Of a stretch of DNA of 64,000 nt, positions 1 to 8,554 are shown piece by piece. Each line of letters starts with the position of its first letter. Position 1 is the first letter of the stretch. The DNA is taken from positions 59,012 to 123,011 of the forward strand of contig JANNNX010000007.1 in assembly GCA_031398745.1 (NCBI GenBank), given 5' to 3'. The translations under genes and the position numbers were made by a program. The DNA comes from JANNNX01 sp031398745. Its GTDB lineage: Bacteria > Actinomycetota > Acidimicrobiia > Acidimicrobiales > CADCSY01. The notes under the pieces are model-generated. The model saw only the letters and a program-made list of their open reading frames with translations, did not search any database and was not told the DNA's origin.

Positions 1-407
1 CCGACGGCGACGTGGCCGGCGCCATCTCCACGGCCTGGACCGACACCGGCGCCGACATCCTCTTCGGCATCGGCGGCACCCCCGAGGGCGTCATCACCGC
101 GGCCGCCCTCAAGTGCATGGGGGGCGAGCTCATCGGCCGGCTCTGGCCCCGGGACCCGGCCGAGCGCCAGGCCGCCCTCGACGCCGGCTACGACCTCGAT
201 GCGGTGCTCACCACCGAGGACCTGGTGTCGGGCGACAACTGCTTCTTCGCGGCCACCGGCATCACCGACGGCGAACTGCTCCGGGGCGTGCACTTCCACA
301 CCGGGGGGGCGACCACCCAGTCGCTGGTCATGCGCTCGAAGACCGGCACCGTCCGCCTGGTCGACGCCCGCCACCGGGTGAACAAGCTCGCTGGTCTGGT
401 CCTCTAG
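1..407 (+). CDS. glpX: Class II fructose-1,6-bisphosphatase, C-terminal part
   Basis: This is the 3' end of a GlpX-type fructose-1,6-bisphosphatase, which hydrolyses fructose 1,6-bisphosphate to fructose 6-phosphate in gluconeogenesis. The open frame enters from the left edge in phase 3, so the true start is outside the window. The visible 135 or so residues carry GDVAGAI, the GIGGTPEGV glycine-rich stretch and the AAALKCMGGELIGRLWP segment, all typical of the GlpX C-terminal half. The gene ends seven bases before the stop of the convergent SDR gene, with no hairpin between them. The partial state is due to the window boundary, not to damage. Confidence 0.93.
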   Translation, partial: DGDVAGAISTAWTDTGADILFGIGGTPEGVITAAALKCMGGELIGRLWPRDPAERQAALDAGYDLDAVLTTEDLVSGDNCFFAATGITDGELLRGVHFHTGGATTQSLVMRSKTGTVRLVDARHRVNKLAGLVL

Positions 408-414
408 CCCGGCC

Positions 415-1200
415 TCACCGGCCGAGCAGGCCCGCCACCCGGCGGCGCACGGCCACCGGGACGAACGCGGCGGCGATGGCCGCCACCCGGTTGACCAGGC
501 CGGGGACGACCCGGACCCGGCGCCCGCCCAGCGCCCGCAGCGACACGTCGACGACCTCGTCGCTGCTCTGCCACACCCAGCCCGGGAGGCGGCGTGCGTC
601 GAAGCCGGCGGTCTCCTGGAACTCCGAGCGGGTGAGGCCCGGGCACAGGGCCTGCACCCGCACGCCCTGGCCCCGCACCTCCTCGGCCACCGCCTCGCTG
701 AAGGCCAGGACCAGGGCCTTGGTGCCGGCGTAGGTGGCGTTGCCGGGCAACGGCGTGAGCCCGGCGATCGAGGCGACGTTGACGATCGTTCCCTGGCCTC
801 GCTCGAGCATCCCGGGCAGGGCCGCCTGGGTCAGACGGACCAGCGCGCCGGCGTTCAGCGCGATCATCGCCTGCTCCACTGCCGGGTCGAGCCCGGCCAG
901 AGGACCCGACGTCCCGAACCCGGCGTTGTTGACCACCATGTCGATCGGCTCCTCGGCGGCCGCCACCCGGGTCGCCACCCGGTCGAGGTCGACCGGGTCC
1001 ACCAGGTCGGCCGCGAGCACCTCGACCGCCACCCCGTGGCGGTCGCGCAACTCGTGGGCGAGCTGCTCGAGACGGTCGCGGCGGCGGGCGACCAGCACCA
1101 CGTCGACCCCTCCGGCCGCAAGCTTGCGGGCATACGCCTCGCCAATGCCGCTCGACGCGCCAGTGACCAGGGCCCGGAACGCTCCGATGGGGGGTGGCAC
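415..1200 (-). CDS. Short-chain dehydrogenase/reductase (SDR)
   Basis: A classical SDR of 261 residues, a cytosolic NAD(P)-dependent oxidoreductase of unknown substrate. It shows the Rossmann motif TGASSGIG (about 13-20), NNAG (91-94), the catalytic Ser near 144 and the YAGTK pair (Tyr157, Lys161). The start is a GTG. The C-terminal tail of about 60 residues, rich in Arg and hydrophobic residues, is longer than the minimal fold, as in SDRs that handle lipids, but that is only a hint. It lies nine bases downstream of the SGNH hydrolase gene on the same strand, so the two are probably co-transcribed. Confidence 0.85.
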   Translation of the reverse strand: MPPPIGAFRALVTGASSGIGEAYARKLAAGGVDVVLVARRRDRLEQLAHELRDRHGVAVEVLAADLVDPVDLDRVATRVAAAEEPIDMVVNNAGFGTSGPLAGLDPAVEQAMIALNAGALVRLTQAALPGMLERGQGTIVNVASIAGLTPLPGNATYAGTKALVLAFSEAVAEEVRGQGVRVQALCPGLTRSEFQETAGFDARRLPGWVWQSSDEVVDVSLRALGGRRVRVVPGLVNRVAAIAAAFVPVAVRRRVAGLLGR

Positions 1201-1209
1201 CGGGCGAGG

Positions 1210-1908
1210 CTAACCAGGCAGGTCGAGTACGCCGTCGAGCACCTGGCGCACGGCGTCGGACAGAGCCACGGCCCCGGCGTCGGTGAGGTGGACCCCGTCG
1301 TCCCAGTGGAGGTCGGCCCGGAACTGGTCGCCTCCGAGGGCCGCCCAGCCATCGGCCAGCACCACGCCCTCGAGCTGGTCGTAGAGGGCGTTGATGCGGG
1401 GCGTGCGGGACGCCAGCGGCTCGGCCGCGCTGGCCGGCCCCCGCACCACGACCACCGCCGCCCCGCGCCCGGACAGGATGGCCACGTCCTGGGTGACCAC
1501 CCGGGCCCACTCGTCGTACATGGCGTCGCTGTCCGCGGCCGCGTCGCCCGGTTGGGGGTTGTAGTTGCCGACGTTCTCGAGCACCACCACGTCGGGGTCG
1601 AAGTCGGCCACCAGCGACGCGAAGAACGTGCCGTCGCGGAGGTCGTGGTCGAGGAGTCCCTTGCCCCAAACCGCCCAGACCTGGGTGTCGTAGCCCTCCT
1701 CAGCCAGCTCGGCGGAGGTCACGGCCGAGAACTGGTCACCGATGGAGTCACCGATGAAGAGGACCCGGCTCGGACGGGGAGTCTCCGCCGAGGCGGGGGC
1801 CGAGGTCGGGGCCGGGTCCCGGCGGGGGTCGTCGTCGATCACCACCACGCCGACCAGGAGGGTGAGCATCGCCAGGCCGGCCACCACCCCGCCTCCCGCG
1901 CCACGCAC
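1210..1908 (-). CDS. SGNH/GDSL-type hydrolase, membrane-anchored or secreted
   Basis: 232 residues. A hydrophobic N-terminal stretch (about 8-24) looks like a signal anchor, followed by a Pro/Ala/Thr-rich linker and then an SGNH esterase fold. The block I catalytic motif FIGDS lies at about 51-55, and the terminal Asp/His motif DGVHLTDAG is near the C-terminus. An Asn-containing block (ENVGNYN) is in the middle. Family members deacylate or transfer acyl groups on polysaccharides or lipids outside the membrane; the substrate here is unknown. The start is a GTG. It is followed closely by the SDR gene. Confidence 0.75.
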   Translation of the reverse strand: MRGAGGGVVAGLAMLTLLVGVVVIDDDPRRDPAPTSAPASAETPRPSRVLFIGDSIGDQFSAVTSAELAEEGYDTQVWAVWGKGLLDHDLRDGTFFASLVADFDPDVVVLENVGNYNPQPGDAAADSDAMYDEWARVVTQDVAILSGRGAAVVVVRGPASAAEPLASRTPRINALYDQLEGVVLADGWAALGGDQFRADLHWDDGVHLTDAGAVALSDAVRQVLDGVLDLPG

Positions 1909-1950
1909 ACCCCCATCATCGGCCCGTTCTCCGCATTGCTGTACGCGAGA

Positions 1951-2574
1951 TCACGTGTCATCGGGCACAAGTGAGAGCCCCCGGATCCGGAGCGAGGCGA
2001 TCAGATCCCCCGCACCGGTGAACACCTCGCCGTCGAAACCGCGGCGGCGACCGGCCTCCACATAGGCCGCGATGTCGTCGGTGTAGAAGCAGGCGCCGGG
2101 CGCCACCCCGAGGTCGGCCAGACGGGCGGCGGCGGCCGCGAACATGGCGTCCTCGGGCTTTCGCGCTCCGACCTCGTAGGACAGCACGAGCTCGTCGAGC
2201 TGGTCGAGCGCACCCATGGCACCGAGGTGGCGCACGTGCAGGGCACAGGTGTTGGAGAACCCGACGGTCGCCACCCCGGCTCGCCGAGCCTGGTCGAGCA
2301 CGGCCACCACCTGCCGATCGATGGTGAAGATGTCACCCACGGCCATCGCCAGATCGTCGGACGCCACCGACACCTCGAAGGTCGACTCGAAGCCCCGGTG
2401 GAACTCGTCGTCGGCGAGCTTTCCCCGCTCGAGAGCGTCGAACATCGACGCCTCCCAGGCCCGCCTCACCACGGCCGCCGGCACTCCGGCCAGTGACCCC
2501 ATCTGGTGCCACATCCGGTCGTGGTCGAAGGGCACCACCACGTTGCCGAGGTCGACCAGGAGCGCGGCGATCAT
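1951..2574 (-). CDS. HAD-IA family phosphatase, YihX-like
   Basis: 207 residues, a complete haloacid dehalogenase-type hydrolase. Motif I is VDLGN near residue 8, the variant seen in YihX-type sugar phosphatases. Motif II is SNT at about 107-109, motif III Lys is in ARKP at about 139, and motif IV is YTDD at about 164-167. The ATG overlaps the stop of the upstream 2H/GNAT gene (ATGA), so translation is probably coupled. The longer open frame extending upstream in this phase is an antisense-like run through the neighbouring gene and is not used. Glucose-1-phosphatase activity, known for E. coli YihX, is a possibility only. Confidence 0.82.
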   Translation of the reverse strand: MIAALLVDLGNVVVPFDHDRMWHQMGSLAGVPAAVVRRAWEASMFDALERGKLADDEFHRGFESTFEVSVASDDLAMAVGDIFTIDRQVVAVLDQARRAGVATVGFSNTCALHVRHLGAMGALDQLDELVLSYEVGARKPEDAMFAAAAARLADLGVAPGACFYTDDIAAYVEAGRRRGFDGEVFTGAGDLIASLRIRGLSLVPDDT

Positions 2575-3509
2575 CCTCGGAGGTCGCGGACCAGCTCGTC
2601 GTCGGTGCCGCTCGGCACCCACCCGCGATGGCCCAGGAAGGCGGCCATCGGGCTGGCGGGCTCGGGGGAGGCCGACAGCACGGCCACGCCCACCTCGGCC
2701 GCCGCCGACCCGAAGGCGGCCAAGAGCTGGGAGCCGACGCCGATCCCCCGCTCCCCCTCCACCGTCACCAGGCACGCCAGCCGGCCGATCGCCCCCGCCG
2801 TCCAGCCCCGGGCGACCCCCACCACCTCGCCTCCCCGGCGGGCGGTGACCGCCAGCGGGACCCCGGCCGGAGCGGCGGGGGCCGACCCCGCCGGGGCGCC
2901 GGCCAGCAGGGCCATCGCTACCGGGTCGAGGCGCTCGGTGACCGCCAGCTCGAGCTCGACCCCTCCTCGTCCCACCACCGCCGGGGGGCCAAAAGCTGCA
3001 TCGGCGACCGGGCGCCAGGCCGTGGGACCACCGTCCCAGTGACGCTGCTCGAGCAGATGGACCCGATCGACGGTGACCTCGGCCCGGTAGTCGGCCATCG
3101 CCGCGGTGGCCGCCGCGATGCGGCTCGGCTCGAGTTGCTCGCACAGGGTCAGGTGGGGCTCGAAGGTCCATTGCGGCTTGCGGTGTAGCGGTGGCTGCAT
3201 GACACGGCGGCGCAGCTCACGCACCGCATCCAGGTCGCCCCCCACGGCCAGGTACAGCACCGGGTTGACGGGCAGGAACGTGGCCGGGGGTCCGAAGGTC
3301 AGGACGAAGGGCGCGGTGGCCTCGGCCGCCGCCCGCAGCACGGCCAGCGCCGCCGGCAGCTCGTGGTCGTGGAAGTTGAGCGGCGGGACCAGGGTCACGT
3401 GACCAGGAATGCGCTCGATCCGCTCTCCGACCGCTCGCCGTAGGCCGTCGATCTCGGCCGCCAGCGGTTGGGGGAGCAGGAGGGCGACACCCACCCGGAT
3501 CCTGGTCAC
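2571..3509 (-). CDS. 2H phosphoesterase (2'-5' RNA ligase-like) fused to GNAT acetyltransferase
   Basis: 312 residues with two recognisable halves. The N-terminal part (about 1-170) has the paired HxT motifs of the 2H phosphoesterase superfamily, HVT at 37-39 and HLT at 119-121, spaced as in LigT/ThpR-like proteins. The C-terminal part (about 185-312) looks like a GNAT acetyltransferase, with a hydrophobic strand pattern and an acetyl-CoA loop RGIGVGSQLL near 254-263, followed by FLGHRGW. It is translationally coupled to the HAD phosphatase gene by an ATGA overlap. 2H enzymes hydrolyse or form 2'-5' or 2',3'-cyclic phosphate bonds; the joint substrate is unknown. Confidence is high for the 2H half and good for the GNAT half. 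Confidence 0.78.
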   Translation of the reverse strand: MTRIRVGVALLLPQPLAAEIDGLRRAVGERIERIPGHVTLVPPLNFHDHELPAALAVLRAAAEATAPFVLTFGPPATFLPVNPVLYLAVGGDLDAVRELRRRVMQPPLHRKPQWTFEPHLTLCEQLEPSRIAAATAAMADYRAEVTVDRVHLLEQRHWDGGPTAWRPVADAAFGPPAVVGRGGVELELAVTERLDPVAMALLAGAPAGSAPAAPAGVPLAVTARRGGEVVGVARGWTAGAIGRLACLVTVEGERGIGVGSQLLAAFGSAAAEVGVAVLSASPEPASPMAAFLGHRGWVPSGTDDELVRDLRG

Positions 3510-3581
3510 ACCCTCATCCTGTCCACCCCGGCTGCACCCGGCATCGGCCGCCGATCCCCACGGCCGGGCAAGGGGACGAGG

Positions 3582-3968
3582 TCAGCCGCCGGCGAGGCGG
3601 ACGCGGAGGCGGGCTCGGGTCAGGCGGGCCTCGATCTCGGCGTCGTCGCGGGCGTGGAGCTGGCGCTCGAGCTCGTCGACCTCGCGGCGGGCGTGCTCGA
3701 GATCGATCTCTCGCACCAGCTCCGCGCTGTCCGACAGCACCGTGACCCGGTCGCCGGCCACCTCGACGAAGCCGCCGTGGACCGCCACCGCCTCGTCGCC
3801 GTCGTCGGTGCCGATGATCCGCACCGCGTCGGCCACCAGCTCACCCACGAAGGCGGCGTGGCCCGGCTGGAAGGCGATCTCACCCTCGGTGGTGCGGGCC
3901 ACCACCAGGTCGGCGTCGCCCGAGAACAGGATCCGCTCGGGCGAGACCACCTCGACGTGCAGGGCCAC
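3582..3968 (-). CDS. atpC: ATP synthase F1 epsilon subunit
   Basis: 128 residues, last gene of the atp operon. The N-terminal beta-barrel is recognisable from LHVEVVSPERILFSGDADLV and the GFVEVAGDRVTVLSD turn. The C-terminal helical hairpin is short and charged. Epsilon sits on the central stalk with gamma and couples rotation to catalysis and inhibits ATPase activity. The start lies six bases after the atpD stop. The next gene downstream (2H/GNAT) is on the same strand after about 70 bases with no obvious terminator. Confidence 0.96.
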   Translation of the reverse strand: MALHVEVVSPERILFSGDADLVVARTTEGEIAFQPGHAAFVGELVADAVRIIGTDDGDEAVAVHGGFVEVAGDRVTVLSDSAELVREIDLEHARREVDELERQLHARDDAEIEARLTRARLRVRLAGG

Positions 3969-3974
3969 CGCCCG

Positions 3975-5411
3975 CTACCGGCTCTCGAGCTCGGCGGCCT
4001 TGGCCCGGGCGGCCTCGGCCCCGCCGACGTTGAGTAACGCCTGCTCGGGAAGGTCGTCGAGGTCGCCGTTGACCAAGGCCTCGAAGCTGTCGACGGTCTC
4101 CTCGACCGGCGTGTAGACGCCGGGCAGACCGGTGAAGACCTCGGCCACGAACATCGGCTGGGACAGGAAGCGCTGGACCTTGCGGGCCCTAGACACGATG
4201 ACCTTGTCCTCCTCCGACAGTTCGTCCAGTCCGAGGATGGCGATGATGTCCTGGAGCTCCTTGTAGCGCTGGAGGATCTCCTGGACTCGCCGAGCCACGT
4301 TGTAGTGGCGCTCGCCGACCACGTCGGGGGCGAGGATGGTCGAGGTCGAGGCCAGCGGGTCGACCGCCGGGTAGATGCCCAGGGCGGCGATGTCGCGGGA
4401 GAGCTCGGTGGTCCCGTCGAAGTGGGTGAAGGTGGTGAACGGCGCCGGGTCGGTGTAGTCGTCGGCCGGCACGTAGACCGCCTGGAGTGAGGTGATCGAC
4501 CGGCCCCGGGTCGAGGTGATGCGCTCCTGGAGTTCGCCCATCTCGTCGGCCAGGGTGGGCTGGTACCCCACCGCCGACGGCATGCGCCCGAGCAGGGTCG
4601 ACACCTCGGAGCCGGCCTGGACGAAGCGGAAGATGTTGTCGATGAACAGCAGCACGTCCTGCTGCTGCACGTCGCGGAAGTACTCGGCCATGGTCAGGGC
4701 CGACAGGGCGACCCGGAGACGGACCCCGGGCGGCTCGTCCATCTGGCCGTAGACCAGGGCCGCCTTCTCGAGCACGCCCGACTCGCCCATCTCGATGAGC
4801 AGGTCGGTGCCCTCCCGGGTGCGCTCGCCGACCCCGGCGAAGACCGACACGCCCCCGTGGTTCTGGGCCACCCGGCGGATCATCTCGGTGATCAGCACCG
4901 TCTTGCCCACCCCGGCCCCGCCGAACAGGCCGATCTTGCCGCCCTGCAGGTAGGGGGTGAGGAGGTCGATGACCTTGATCCCGGTCTCGAACATGAGCTT
5001 CTTGGGCTCGAGGGTGTCGAACGCCGGCGGGTCGCGGTGGATCTCCCAGCGCTCCTTGACCTCGCCGATCGACTCCACGTCGAGCGGCTCGCCCAGCACG
5101 TTGAAGACGTGGCCCAGCACCTGGTCGCCGACCGGCACGGTGATGCCGCGCCCGAGGTTGCGCACCGGGGTCCCCCGGGTCAGGCCGTCGGTGGGCTTGA
5201 GGCAGATGACCCGCACCCGGCTGTCGCCGATCTGCTGGGCCACCTCGCCGGTGACGACGATCTCGTCGCCGTCGAGCGAGATGGTCATCTCCACCGCGTT
5301 GTTGATCTCGGGCAGCGCGTCGTGGGGGAACTCGACGTCGACCACCGGGCCGGCGATGGCGACGACCCGGCCTTCCTTGAGCACGGTGGTGGGCTCGCTG
5401 GTGACGGTCAT
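3975..5411 (-). CDS. atpD: ATP synthase F1 beta subunit
   Basis: 478 residues, full length for the family. The catalytic subunit of F1: Walker A GGAGVGKT lies at about 164-171, the GERTREG block near 196-201, and the Walker B region reads VLLFIDNIFRF. The start is an ATG after a spacing of 47 bases from atpG. Three alpha-beta pairs form the catalytic hexamer that makes ATP from ADP and phosphate using rotation of gamma. Placed between atpG and atpC as in other actinobacteria. Confidence 0.98.
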   Translation of the reverse strand: MTVTSEPTTVLKEGRVVAIAGPVVDVEFPHDALPEINNAVEMTISLDGDEIVVTGEVAQQIGDSRVRVICLKPTDGLTRGTPVRNLGRGITVPVGDQVLGHVFNVLGEPLDVESIGEVKERWEIHRDPPAFDTLEPKKLMFETGIKVIDLLTPYLQGGKIGLFGGAGVGKTVLITEMIRRVAQNHGGVSVFAGVGERTREGTDLLIEMGESGVLEKAALVYGQMDEPPGVRLRVALSALTMAEYFRDVQQQDVLLFIDNIFRFVQAGSEVSTLLGRMPSAVGYQPTLADEMGELQERITSTRGRSITSLQAVYVPADDYTDPAPFTTFTHFDGTTELSRDIAALGIYPAVDPLASTSTILAPDVVGERHYNVARRVQEILQRYKELQDIIAILGLDELSEEDKVIVSRARKVQRFLSQPMFVAEVFTGLPGVYTPVEETVDSFEALVNGDLDDLPEQALLNVGGAEAARAKAAELESR

Positions 5412-5458
5412 GGCAGGCTCCGTGGGGTTCGGGCGGGGGCGGGCGGGGAGGTCATCGC

Positions 5459-6409
5459 TCAGCGGTCGGTGAAGAGGTCCTGGGAGACCATCCGGTCGGC
5501 CAGGTAGTCGGACTCGTCCGCACCGGACTGGCGCAGGGCCTCGGCCCCGCCGACGATCTCCATGATCTCGGTGGTGATCGAGTCCTGACGGGCCCGGTTC
5601 ATCTGCCGGGTCAGGCGGGTGATGAGCTCATCGGCGTTGTCGGTGGCCGACTTCATGGCCCGCTGCCGGGCCGCCAGCTCGGAGGCCGACCCCTCGAGGA
5701 GGGCGGCGAAGATGCGGGCCTCGACGTAGCGGGGCAGCAGCGACTCGAGGATGGCCTCGGGCCCCGGCTCGAACTCGTGCTCCGCCGCCGCGCCGCCGGC
5801 CGCCGCGGCCTCGATCACGGCCGGGTCGATGGGCATGATCCGGCGGACCGCCACCCGCTGGTTCCCGGCCGACAGGAAGCGGGTGTAGGCCAGCTCGACC
5901 TCGTCGTAGTCCCCGGACTCGAAGCGGCCCCGGACGTAGGTGGCGACCTCCTTGGCATCCTCGTAGCGGGGCTGCTCGGAGAACCCGGTGAAGGCGGCGT
6001 CGATCCGGTAGCCCCGGAAGCGGAAGTAGCTCTGGGCCTTGCGGCCGACGCAGACCAGGGCGTAGTCACGACCCTCGGCGGCCAGCGCGGTGATGGCCCG
6101 CTCGGCCGTGCGGATGACGTTGGAGTTGTAGGCCCCGGCCAGGCCCCGATCCGCGGTGATGACCACATAGGCGACGGTCGACACCGTCTCGCGCTGGACG
6201 AGCAGGGGCGAGTCGCCCGACCCCCCACCCCGAGCCAGGCTGCCGATCACCTCGGTGATCCGCTCGGCGTAGGGCCGGGCCGCGGCCACTCGCTGCTGGG
6301 CCCGCACGATGCGGCTGGCGGCGATGAGCTCCATCGCCCGGGTGATCTTCTTGGTCGACTGCACGCTGCGGATCCGTCGCCGCAGGACGCGCTCCTGGCC
6401 ACCAGCCAC
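5459..6409 (-). CDS. atpG: ATP synthase F1 gamma subunit
   Basis: 316 residues, the rotating central stalk. The N-terminus reads VAGGQERVLRRRIRSVQST, followed by KKITRAMELIAASRI, the conserved first helix; the C-terminal helix includes RARQDSITTEIMEIVGGAEA. I chose the GTG at 6409-6407, which leaves seven bases after the atpA stop. A much longer frame runs on upstream inside atpA, but its residues do not resemble any family. The middle domain (about 85-210) has the usual Rossmann-like pattern. Confidence 0.95.
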   Translation of the reverse strand: MAGGQERVLRRRIRSVQSTKKITRAMELIAASRIVRAQQRVAAARPYAERITEVIGSLARGGGSGDSPLLVQRETVSTVAYVVITADRGLAGAYNSNVIRTAERAITALAAEGRDYALVCVGRKAQSYFRFRGYRIDAAFTGFSEQPRYEDAKEVATYVRGRFESGDYDEVELAYTRFLSAGNQRVAVRRIMPIDPAVIEAAAAGGAAAEHEFEPGPEAILESLLPRYVEARIFAALLEGSASELAARQRAMKSATDNADELITRLTRQMNRARQDSITTEIMEIVGGAEALRQSGADESDYLADRMVSQDLFTDR

Positions 6410-6416
6410 GGCTCGA

Positions 6417-7967
6417 TCAGTCCTCGACGCGGGCCGTGTCGGCGTCGACCACGGCGGTGGCGACGAACTGCTCGACGAAACCGGCGATGCCGGCCCGGAA
6501 GGCGTCCTCGTCGGGGATGGACCCGCCGGTGCGGATGGCCTCGAGCACGTCGGCGTGGCGGCTGCGGAACCAGTCGAGCAGCTCGAGCTCGAAGCGACGC
6601 ACGTCCTCGACCGACACCCCGTCGAGGTAGCCCCGGGTCGCCGCGAACAGCGAGACGACCTGCTCCTCGACCCGCATGGGCTGGCCCTGGGGCTGCTTGA
6701 GGAGCTCGGTGAGCCGGTAGCCCCGATCGAGCTGGGCCTGGCTGACCTTGTCCAGCTCGGAGCCGAAGGCGGCGAACGCCTCGAGCTCACGGAACTGGGC
6801 CAGGTCGGTCTTGAGGGTGCCCACGGCCGTCTTCATGGCCTTGATCTGGGCGGCCGAGCCGACCCGGGAGACCGAGATGCCCACGTCGATGGCCGGCCGG
6901 ACGCCCGACTTGAACAGGTCGTCCTGCAGGTACACCTGGCCGTCGGTGATCGAGATCACGTTGGTCGGGATGTAGGCCGAGACGTCACCGGCCTTGGTCT
7001 CGATCACCGGCAGGGCGGTGAGCGAGCCGGCACCCCGGTCGTCGCTGAGCTTGGCCGCCCGCTCCAGCAGGCGGGAGTGGAGGTAGAAGACGTCGCCCGG
7101 GTAGGCCTCGCGGCCCGGCGGGCGGCGCAGCAGCAGGGCGATCTGGCGGTAGGCCTCGGCCTGCTTGGACAGGTCGTCGTAGACGATGAGGGCGTGCTCG
7201 CCGTTCTCCATCCAGTGCTGGCCCATGGCGCAGCCGGAGTAGGGGGCGAGGTACTTGAACGGCGCCGAGTCGCCGGCCGGGGCCGAGACCACCACCGTGT
7301 ACTCCATGGCCCCGGCCTCTTCCAGGGTGGCCACCGTCTGGGCCACGGTCGAACCCTTCTGGCCGACGGCGACGTAGATGCACTTCACGCCCAGGCCCCG
7401 CTGGTTGATGATCGTGTCGATCGCAACGGTGGTCTTGCCCGTCTTGCGGTCACCGATGATGAGCTCGCGCTGGCCACGGCCGATCGGGGTCATGGCGTCG
7501 ATGGCCTTGATCCCGGTCTGGAGCGGCTCGTGCACCGGCTTGCGCCCGGTGATGCCGGGGGCCTGGATCTCCATGCGCCGCAGCTGGGAGCCGGTCAGGG
7601 GGCCCTGGCCGTCGATGGGCGTGCCCAAGGCGTCGACCACCCGGCCGAGCAGGGCGTCGCCCACCGCCACCTGGAGGATGTCGCCGGTGGCCCGCACCGA
7701 CTGGCCCTCCTCGATGTGGTTCACGTCGCCCAGGACCACGGCCCCGATCGACTCCTCGTCGAGGTTCAGGGCCAGGCCCAGGGTCCCGTCCTCGAACTCG
7801 AGGAGCTCGTTGACCGCCGCGTTGGGGAGGCCGCTCACCCGGGCGATGCCGTCACCGACCTCGAGGATGCGCCCGACCCGGGCCACCTCGGTGGTCAGGT
7901 CGAAGCCGGCCAGGTTGGCCCGGAGGGCGTCCGCGATCCCCTCTGCCGACAGCGTCAGCTCAGCCAT
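6417..7967 (-). CDS. atpA: ATP synthase F1 alpha subunit
   Basis: 516 residues, full length. The nucleotide-binding P-loop GDRKTGKT lies at about 172-179 and the ISVSRVGSAAQ signature is present in the C-terminal half. It forms the non-catalytic sites of the alpha3beta3 hexamer. The gene begins with ATG, 51 bases after atpH, and is followed by atpG. No unusual insertion is visible; some mycobacterial alpha subunits have a longer C-terminal extension than the tail seen here. Confidence 0.98.
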   Translation of the reverse strand: MAELTLSAEGIADALRANLAGFDLTTEVARVGRILEVGDGIARVSGLPNAAVNELLEFEDGTLGLALNLDEESIGAVVLGDVNHIEEGQSVRATGDILQVAVGDALLGRVVDALGTPIDGQGPLTGSQLRRMEIQAPGITGRKPVHEPLQTGIKAIDAMTPIGRGQRELIIGDRKTGKTTVAIDTIINQRGLGVKCIYVAVGQKGSTVAQTVATLEEAGAMEYTVVVSAPAGDSAPFKYLAPYSGCAMGQHWMENGEHALIVYDDLSKQAEAYRQIALLLRRPPGREAYPGDVFYLHSRLLERAAKLSDDRGAGSLTALPVIETKAGDVSAYIPTNVISITDGQVYLQDDLFKSGVRPAIDVGISVSRVGSAAQIKAMKTAVGTLKTDLAQFRELEAFAAFGSELDKVSQAQLDRGYRLTELLKQPQGQPMRVEEQVVSLFAATRGYLDGVSVEDVRRFELELLDWFRSRHADVLEAIRTGGSIPDEDAFRAGIAGFVEQFVATAVVDADTARVED

Positions 7968-8018
7968 GTCGATCCTCGTTCCGTGTCGCCTGAGCGGGCC
8001 GCCAGGCAGCGCCCGCGT

Positions 8019-8552
8019 TCACTGGAGGTGCGCCCGGAGCCGGTCGAGCCGGGTCCGCACCGTGCCGTCGATCACCGTGTCGCCGATCTCGGCGACCAGG
8101 CCGCCGAGCACGCTGGGGTCGACCAGGACCTTGACCTCCACCGACTTGCCGGTGGCTCGTCCCAACGCCTCGGCCAGGCGGGTCCGCTGGCCCTCGTCGA
8201 GCGGCACCGCCGAGCGCACCTCGGCCACCACGTGCTGGCGCTCGGCCGCGGCCAGCTCGACCACCCGGTCGACGATGGCCGGCAGGTCGCGGGCCCGCCC
8301 GGCGGTCACCACCAGGTTCACCAGGCTCACCGTCGCCTGCGACGCCTGGGCCCCGAGCAGATCGGCGATGACCCCGAGGCGGCGGCCCACCGGGATGGCG
8401 GCGTCGGTCAGCGTCTCCCGCAGTTCGTCGCTGCCCTCGAAGGCCCGGGCGAAGCGGAAGAGCTCGTCCTCGATCTCGTCGAGATCGCCCTCGGCCCGAG
8501 CCACCTCGAACGCGGCCCGGGCATAGGCCTCGATGCGGTGCTGGTCGGCCAC
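8019..8552 (-). CDS. atpH: ATP synthase delta subunit
   Basis: 177 residues, a simple OSCP/delta subunit with the N-terminal helical bundle and the C-terminal VLVDPSVLGGLVAEIGD signature. It connects the peripheral stalk (b subunit) with the top of F1. It is not the b-delta fusion found in mycobacteria, since atpF is a separate gene immediately upstream. The start is a GTG two bases after the atpF stop. Confidence 0.95.
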   Translation of the reverse strand: MADQHRIEAYARAAFEVARAEGDLDEIEDELFRFARAFEGSDELRETLTDAAIPVGRRLGVIADLLGAQASQATVSLVNLVVTAGRARDLPAIVDRVVELAAAERQHVVAEVRSAVPLDEGQRTRLAEALGRATGKSVEVKVLVDPSVLGGLVAEIGDTVIDGTVRTRLDRLRAHLQ

Positions 8553-8554
8553 GG

